In this document: piece by piece, positions 60,062 through 64,000 of the stretch | Layout of the letters: each line of letters opens with the position of its first letter | Numbering within the stretch: position 1 is the first letter of the stretch | DNA from: an uncultured Bacteroidota bacterium | GTDB lineage: Bacteria; Bacteroidota; Bacteroidia; Flavobacteriales; Flavobacteriaceae | Direction: 5' to 3' | NCBI GenBank assembly: GCA_902515395.1 | Contig: CABXUL010000001.1 | Span: 51,494-115,493, forward strand | Length of the DNA stretch: 64,000 bases | The notes under the pieces: generated by a model | The model's input: only the letters and a program-made list of their open reading frames with translations | The model's database searches: none | What the model was told of the DNA's origin: nothing | Position numbers and translations under genes: made by a program

Positions 60062-62338
60062 TTGGAAAATATTTACTTATACATTGTTGTTTTATTGACC
60101 CTGCTTGCCATAGGAGATTTGATTGTTGGTGTAAGTAATGATGCGGTTAACTTTCTAAATTCTGCAATTGGCTCAAAAGCCATCTCTTTCAGAAATATCA
60201 TGATTCTTGCAAGTTTGGGAATTGCACTTGGGGCTCTTTTCTCGAGTGGAATGATGGAAGTTGCCAGAAAAGGAATATTTAATCCAGGGTCATTTTATTT
60301 TGAGGATATTATTTTCATTTTTATGGCAGTAATGATGACTGATATCCTTTTATTGGATTTTTTCAATACTTTGGGTATGCCTACATCAACAACAGTATCA
60401 ATTGTATTTGAATTACTTGGAGCTGCAGTAGTTATGGCAATGATTAAAATATTTGCCAATTCAGGAAATCTAACTGAATTATCTACCTACATCAATACAG
60501 ATAAAGCAACTCAAATTATTTTAGGAATATTGCTTTCTGTCTTTATTGCCTTTACAATCGGAGCTTTAGTTCAATGGATTTCAAGGGCATTACTTTCTTA
60601 TGATTTTCTTTCTAAATCCAAGTGGATCAGTGCAATATTTGGAGGTTTATCCTTGGCTGCTATTAGCAATTTTATTTTGATTAAAGGAATCAAGGGTACA
60701 CCTTATTCTGGAATTCAATATGATTTATTAAATGGACAAACAATTAATGGGTTTCTGGACAGCAATTCTTTAGTGGTTAATGTAGTTAGTCTTATCTTCT
60801 GGTATTTATTCTCGTATGTATTAATTCGTGTTTTCAAAACAGATATCTATAAAGTAATTATTGGGGTCGGTACTTTTGCTTTGGCATTGGCATTTGCTGG
60901 TAACGACTTAGTTAATTTTATTGGAGTCCCCGTTGCTGCTTATCAGTCTTATGATGCATGGTTGAGTTCTGGAATTGCTGCCGATGAGTTTAGTATGGAG
61001 GTGCTTTCTAATAAGGTGTCTACTCCAACTATTTTTCTTTTTGTATCAGGCTTAATTATGGTCCTCACCCTTTGGTTCTCTTCAAAGGCAAAGAAAGTTG
61101 TTAAAACATCTCTTGATTTATCTGATCAAAATGATATAAAAGAAAGATTTAAACCTAACCTATTATCAAGATCATTGGTTCGGTTTTTTATTTGGTTAAA
61201 TCAATATTTTTCAAATTTAGTTCCTATCTCAGTTAATGAAAAAATTAATAACTCATTTAGTCTTTCTAATAATGAAGGGGTTGTTAAAGATCCAAACGCT
61301 CCATCTTTTGATACCCTGCGAGCATCAATCAACCTGACAGTTGCTGCAATTCTTATTTCTATTGCAACTTCTTTGAAGCTTCCACTTTCTACTACTTATG
61401 TAACTTTTATGGTTACGATGGGAACTTCATTAGCTGATCGTGCTTGGGGATCAGATAGTGCGGTATACAGGGTTGCAGGTGTAATTAATGTGATAGGTGG
61501 TTGGTTTTTTACTGCTTTAAGTGCTTTTGTTGTCTGTGGAATTATAGTTTATTTGATTCACTATGGTGGATTTACTTCGATTTTAATCATTTTAAGTATT
61601 ATTTTACTTCTTATTGGCAGAAATTTTATTAGTCATAGAAAAGATAGTCAAAAACAGGAAGCTGCAGCTAAAGTACTGATATCCGAAAGCGAATCTTTTG
61701 AGGGTGTTATAAAGGAAAGTGCAAGAAATATTGCTAATGTAATTGGAAAAACTTATCAAATATATTCTACTATAATTAGAGGATTATCTCATTACGATTT
61801 AAAGACTCTCTCCATTGCGAAGAAGGATGTTGATCAATTGTATGATGAAGTCAATGACTTAAGAAATGGAGTATTTTACTTCTTAAAGGGTAGCAAAGAA
61901 ACAAGTGTGTCATCTGGTCGATTTTATATTTCTTTACTTGGAGTTATTTACGACTTGGTTGAAGATTTGTCTTACCTGTCTAATGTGAGCTATAAACATG
62001 TGAACAACAATCATAGTGGGTTAAAAAAGACTCAAATTCAAGACTTAAATGAAATATATGAATCTTTATCTTCGGTGTTTAAAGAAGGAATAGAGGCATT
62101 TAGTTTAGAGTTTAGTGAAAAAGAATTTCAGGATGTATTAGTTCAAAAGTCAGAAAATTTTGACTTACTCAATTCAAAAATTGACGCTCAAATATTACGA
62201 ACTCAATCAGAAACAAGTCCCAAAACTACAGCTCTTTATTTTAATATGTTGATTAGAACTAAAGACCTGATCTTACACAAATATAGTTTAATTGAAGAAT
62301 TCTTTCAGGTTAGCAAAGATGTAAAATCTAAAAAGTAA
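60062..62338 (+). CDS. PiT family inorganic phosphate transporter with C-terminal PhoU-like region
   Basis: GVSNDAVNFLNSAIGSKA, LGMPTSTTVSIVFELLGAAV, AFAGNDLVNFIGVPVAAYQSY, LKLPLSTTYVTFMVTMGTSLADRAWG. Confidence 0.92.
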   Translation: MENIYLYIVVLLTLLAIGDLIVGVSNDAVNFLNSAIGSKAISFRNIMILASLGIALGALFSSGMMEVARKGIFNPGSFYFEDIIFIFMAVMMTDILLLDFFNTLGMPTSTTVSIVFELLGAAVVMAMIKIFANSGNLTELSTYINTDKATQIILGILLSVFIAFTIGALVQWISRALLSYDFLSKSKWISAIFGGLSLAAISNFILIKGIKGTPYSGIQYDLLNGQTINGFLDSNSLVVNVVSLIFWYLFSYVLIRVFKTDIYKVIIGVGTFALALAFAGNDLVNFIGVPVAAYQSYDAWLSSGIAADEFSMEVLSNKVSTPTIFLFVSGLIMVLTLWFSSKAKKVVKTSLDLSDQNDIKERFKPNLLSRSLVRFFIWLNQYFSNLVPISVNEKINNSFSLSNNEGVVKDPNAPSFDTLRASINLTVAAILISIATSLKLPLSTTYVTFMVTMGTSLADRAWGSDSAVYRVAGVINVIGGWFFTALSAFVVCGIIVYLIHYGGFTSILIILSIILLLIGRNFISHRKDSQKQEAAAKVLISESESFEGVIKESARNIANVIGKTYQIYSTIIRGLSHYDLKTLSIAKKDVDQLYDEVNDLRNGVFYFLKGSKETSVSSGRFYISLLGVIYDLVEDLSYLSNVSYKHVNNNHSGLKKTQIQDLNEIYESLSSVFKEGIEAFSLEFSEKEFQDVLVQKSENFDLLNSKIDAQILRTQSETSPKTTALYFNMLIRTKDLILHKYSLIEEFFQVSKDVKSKK

Positions 62339-62339
62339 A

Positions 62340-62693
62340 TTAAATATCGTTGAGGACTAGTTTATTTTTATTTCCCCATTCAACTTTATTTAAAACAACG
62401 TTATCTTGGTAAACAACTTCGATGAGATTGTCTTCCTTCCAAAAAAACCATTGCCCGTTTTTCTTCCCTAGTAAGTAGGATCCCATTGCAATTTTTTCAC
62501 CTTTTTCGCTATAACTGATCCACTTTCCATGAAGTTTATTTTTTTTGAGAAATCCAGTCTGTGCAATTTCTCCATTTTCGTGATAGGTAACTACTTTAGT
62601 TAATTTTCCCTCAAGAGTAAACTTTGGAGCTTCTTTTTGCTGAGCGCTTAACGATAGTGTGGCTATTAAGGCAATAAATATTAAATTTCTCAT
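62340..62693 (-). CDS. MORN-repeat-like small secreted protein
   Basis: YHENGEIAQTGFLKKNKLHGKWISYSEKGEKIAMGSYLLGKKNGQWFFW. Confidence 0.8.
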   Translation of the reverse strand: MRNLIFIALIATLSLSAQQKEAPKFTLEGKLTKVVTYHENGEIAQTGFLKKNKLHGKWISYSEKGEKIAMGSYLLGKKNGQWFFWKEDNLIEVVYQDNVVLNKVEWGNKNKLVLNDI

Positions 62694-62800
62694 AATCTGA
62701 ACTTTTAGACATTCGTCACAAACTTACAAAAAATTTACATTTAGTTAACATTAAATTTACATAAGAATAATAATTAATTGGAAATCAGTATATTAATAAC

Positions 62801-62841
62801 AAAAAAAGCGCTTATTCAATAGTGAATAAGCGCTAAAAAAA
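62801..62841 (-). terminator. Bidirectional-looking terminator after the RNR gene
   Basis: AGCGCTTATTCA-atag-TGAATAAGCGCT, perfect 12-bp stem with A/T tracts on both sides. Confidence 0.85.
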
Positions 62842-62856
62842 AGTAAATCTATAAAT

Positions 62857-64000
62857 TTATGAGCCGCACATTAGGCAGTCATCGTCTTCATTTTTTTTTG
62901 ACTGCTCCAACATTTGTTTGAGTTCTTCAGGATCAAGTGGCTCTGCTACTACATCTGCTTTAGTTTCACTTTGAGATAAAGCAGCTATGGACGATGCAGT
63001 AGTTGTTTTTTCATTAACGGAAACTGAAGATCCGGTTAAGTTTTTCTCAACTTCTTTTTCCGCTTTGGTATTATCCAATGTAAACTTAATGGCATCTACA
63101 GCTGATTTTGTTCTTAGATAATACATACCAGTTTTGAGTCCAGACTTCCAAGCATAAAAATGCATTGACGTTAGTTTTGCCATAGTTGCACCTTCCATAA
63201 AGAGATTTAGCGATTGAGATTGATCAATAAAGTATCCACGATGTCTTGACATGTCGATTATATCCTTCATACTCATCTCCCAAACAGTTTTATAAAGTTC
63301 TTTAACATCGTCAGGAATTCCATTTATTTTCTGGATTGATCCATTGGCTTGCATCAATTGTTGTTTCATGTCTTCGTTCCAAAGCCCAAGGTTGACAAGG
63401 TCTTCCAATAAGTGTTTATTTACAACAATAAATTCTCCAGATAGGACTCTACGCGTATATATATTAGAGGTATAGGGCTCGAAACACTCGTTGTTACCTA
63501 GAATTTGAGAGGTTGATGCTGTTGGCATGGGTGCTACAAGTAATGAGTTTCTTACCCCATGTTTTTTAACTTTTTTCCTTAAATCTGCCCAGTCCCATCT
63601 TCCACTGAGTTCCTCATCTTTAATTCCCCATAAATTATGTTGGAATTCTCCCTTAGACATAGGAGATCCTTTATAAGATTTATAAGCACCATCTTTTTCA
63701 GCCTCCTCAACTGATGCAGTTACCGCAGCGAAGTAAAGGGTTTCAAAAATTTCCTGATTTAAAGTTTTTGATTCTTCACTAGTAAACGGAAGCCTCATTT
63801 TAATAAATGTATCTGCCAAACCCTGAACACCAAGTCCTATAGGACGATGTCTCATATTGGAATTTTCTGCTTCCTTGACTGGGTAGTAATTACGATCAAT
63901 TACCCTATTCAGATTTTTTGTTACCCTTTTTGTTACATCGAATAATTCATCGTGATTGAATTTGCCATTTTCTACAAACATATTTAAGGCAATAGATGCT
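62857..64000 (-). CDS. nrdA: Ribonucleoside-diphosphate reductase alpha subunit, class I (5' end beyond window)
   Basis: [59 protein letters not shown]-terminal CLMCGS. Confidence 0.93.
   Translation of the reverse strand, partial: ASIALNMFVENGKFNHDELFDVTKRVTKNLNRVIDRNYYPVKEAENSNMRHRPIGLGVQGLADTFIKMRLPFTSEESKTLNQEIFETLYFAAVTASVEEAEKDGAYKSYKGSPMSKGEFQHNLWGIKDEELSGRWDWADLRKKVKKHGVRNSLLVAPMPTASTSQILGNNECFEPYTSNIYTRRVLSGEFIVVNKHLLEDLVNLGLWNEDMKQQLMQANGSIQKINGIPDDVKELYKTVWEMSMKDIIDMSRHRGYFIDQSQSLNLFMEGATMAKLTSMHFYAWKSGLKTGMYYLRTKSAVDAIKFTLDNTKAEKEVEKNLTGSSVSVNEKTTTASSIAALSQSETKADVVAEPLDPEELKQMLEQSKKNEDDDCLMCGS

Noticed and set aside
62801-62841. Perfect 12-bp inverted repeat as a regulatory operator
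   Set aside because: Flanking A and T tracts and position after the RNR stop fit an ordinary bidirectional terminator.
1-64000. CRISPR array, IS element with inverted repeats, or intact prophage
   Set aside because: No regularly spaced identical repeats, transposase or phage structural genes seen in the window.

Overview
The window is AT-rich chromosomal DNA from a marine-type flavobacterium (Bacteroidota), judged from SusC/SusD, PorP/SprF plus a gliding-motility C-terminal domain, TAnnTTTG-type promoters and the sulfatase load. About 0-23 kb is a carbohydrate-utilisation locus: two tandem ThuA-like proteins, xylulokinase, xylose isomerase, a sugar MFS transporter, a DUF1080-type protein, four Cys-type sulfatases, a Gfo/Idh/MocA oxidoreductase and a SusC/SusD pair. 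It fits a sulfated, xylose-containing glycan with a possible 3-keto-glycoside step. About 24.2-29.6 kb is an accessory island of small, mostly secreted proteins lying on the 3' side of tRNA-Asn(GTT). It is punctuated by degenerate copies of one coding 3' tail (TYKRGLEVPELKEEDMPMI*). About 30-64 kb is mostly core: PSCyt/DUF1592 and DUF1552 proteins, RseP, SCO1/SenC, PepP, succinate dehydrogenase, PorP/SprF, a DUF2723 protein, dGTPase, TonB receptor, PiT transporter and RNR. The strongest anomaly is sdhA (42175-44457). Its first ~80-90 codons look like the arm-type DNA-binding domain of a Bacteroidota tyrosine recombinase, fused in frame to an otherwise intact SdhA that lacks its usual start Met. 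Four GTACCT repeats (two of them in an 11-bp tandem) sit directly upstream. Other notable items are a 29-aa, 11-Cys metallothionein-like micro-ORF missing from the ORF track, a homopolymer frameshift in a lipoprotein gene, an in-frame TGA in a SnoaL/NTF2-like gene, and a second 11-bp-period recombinase-like repeat beside tRNA-Asn. All family calls come from reading motifs; no database search was run.
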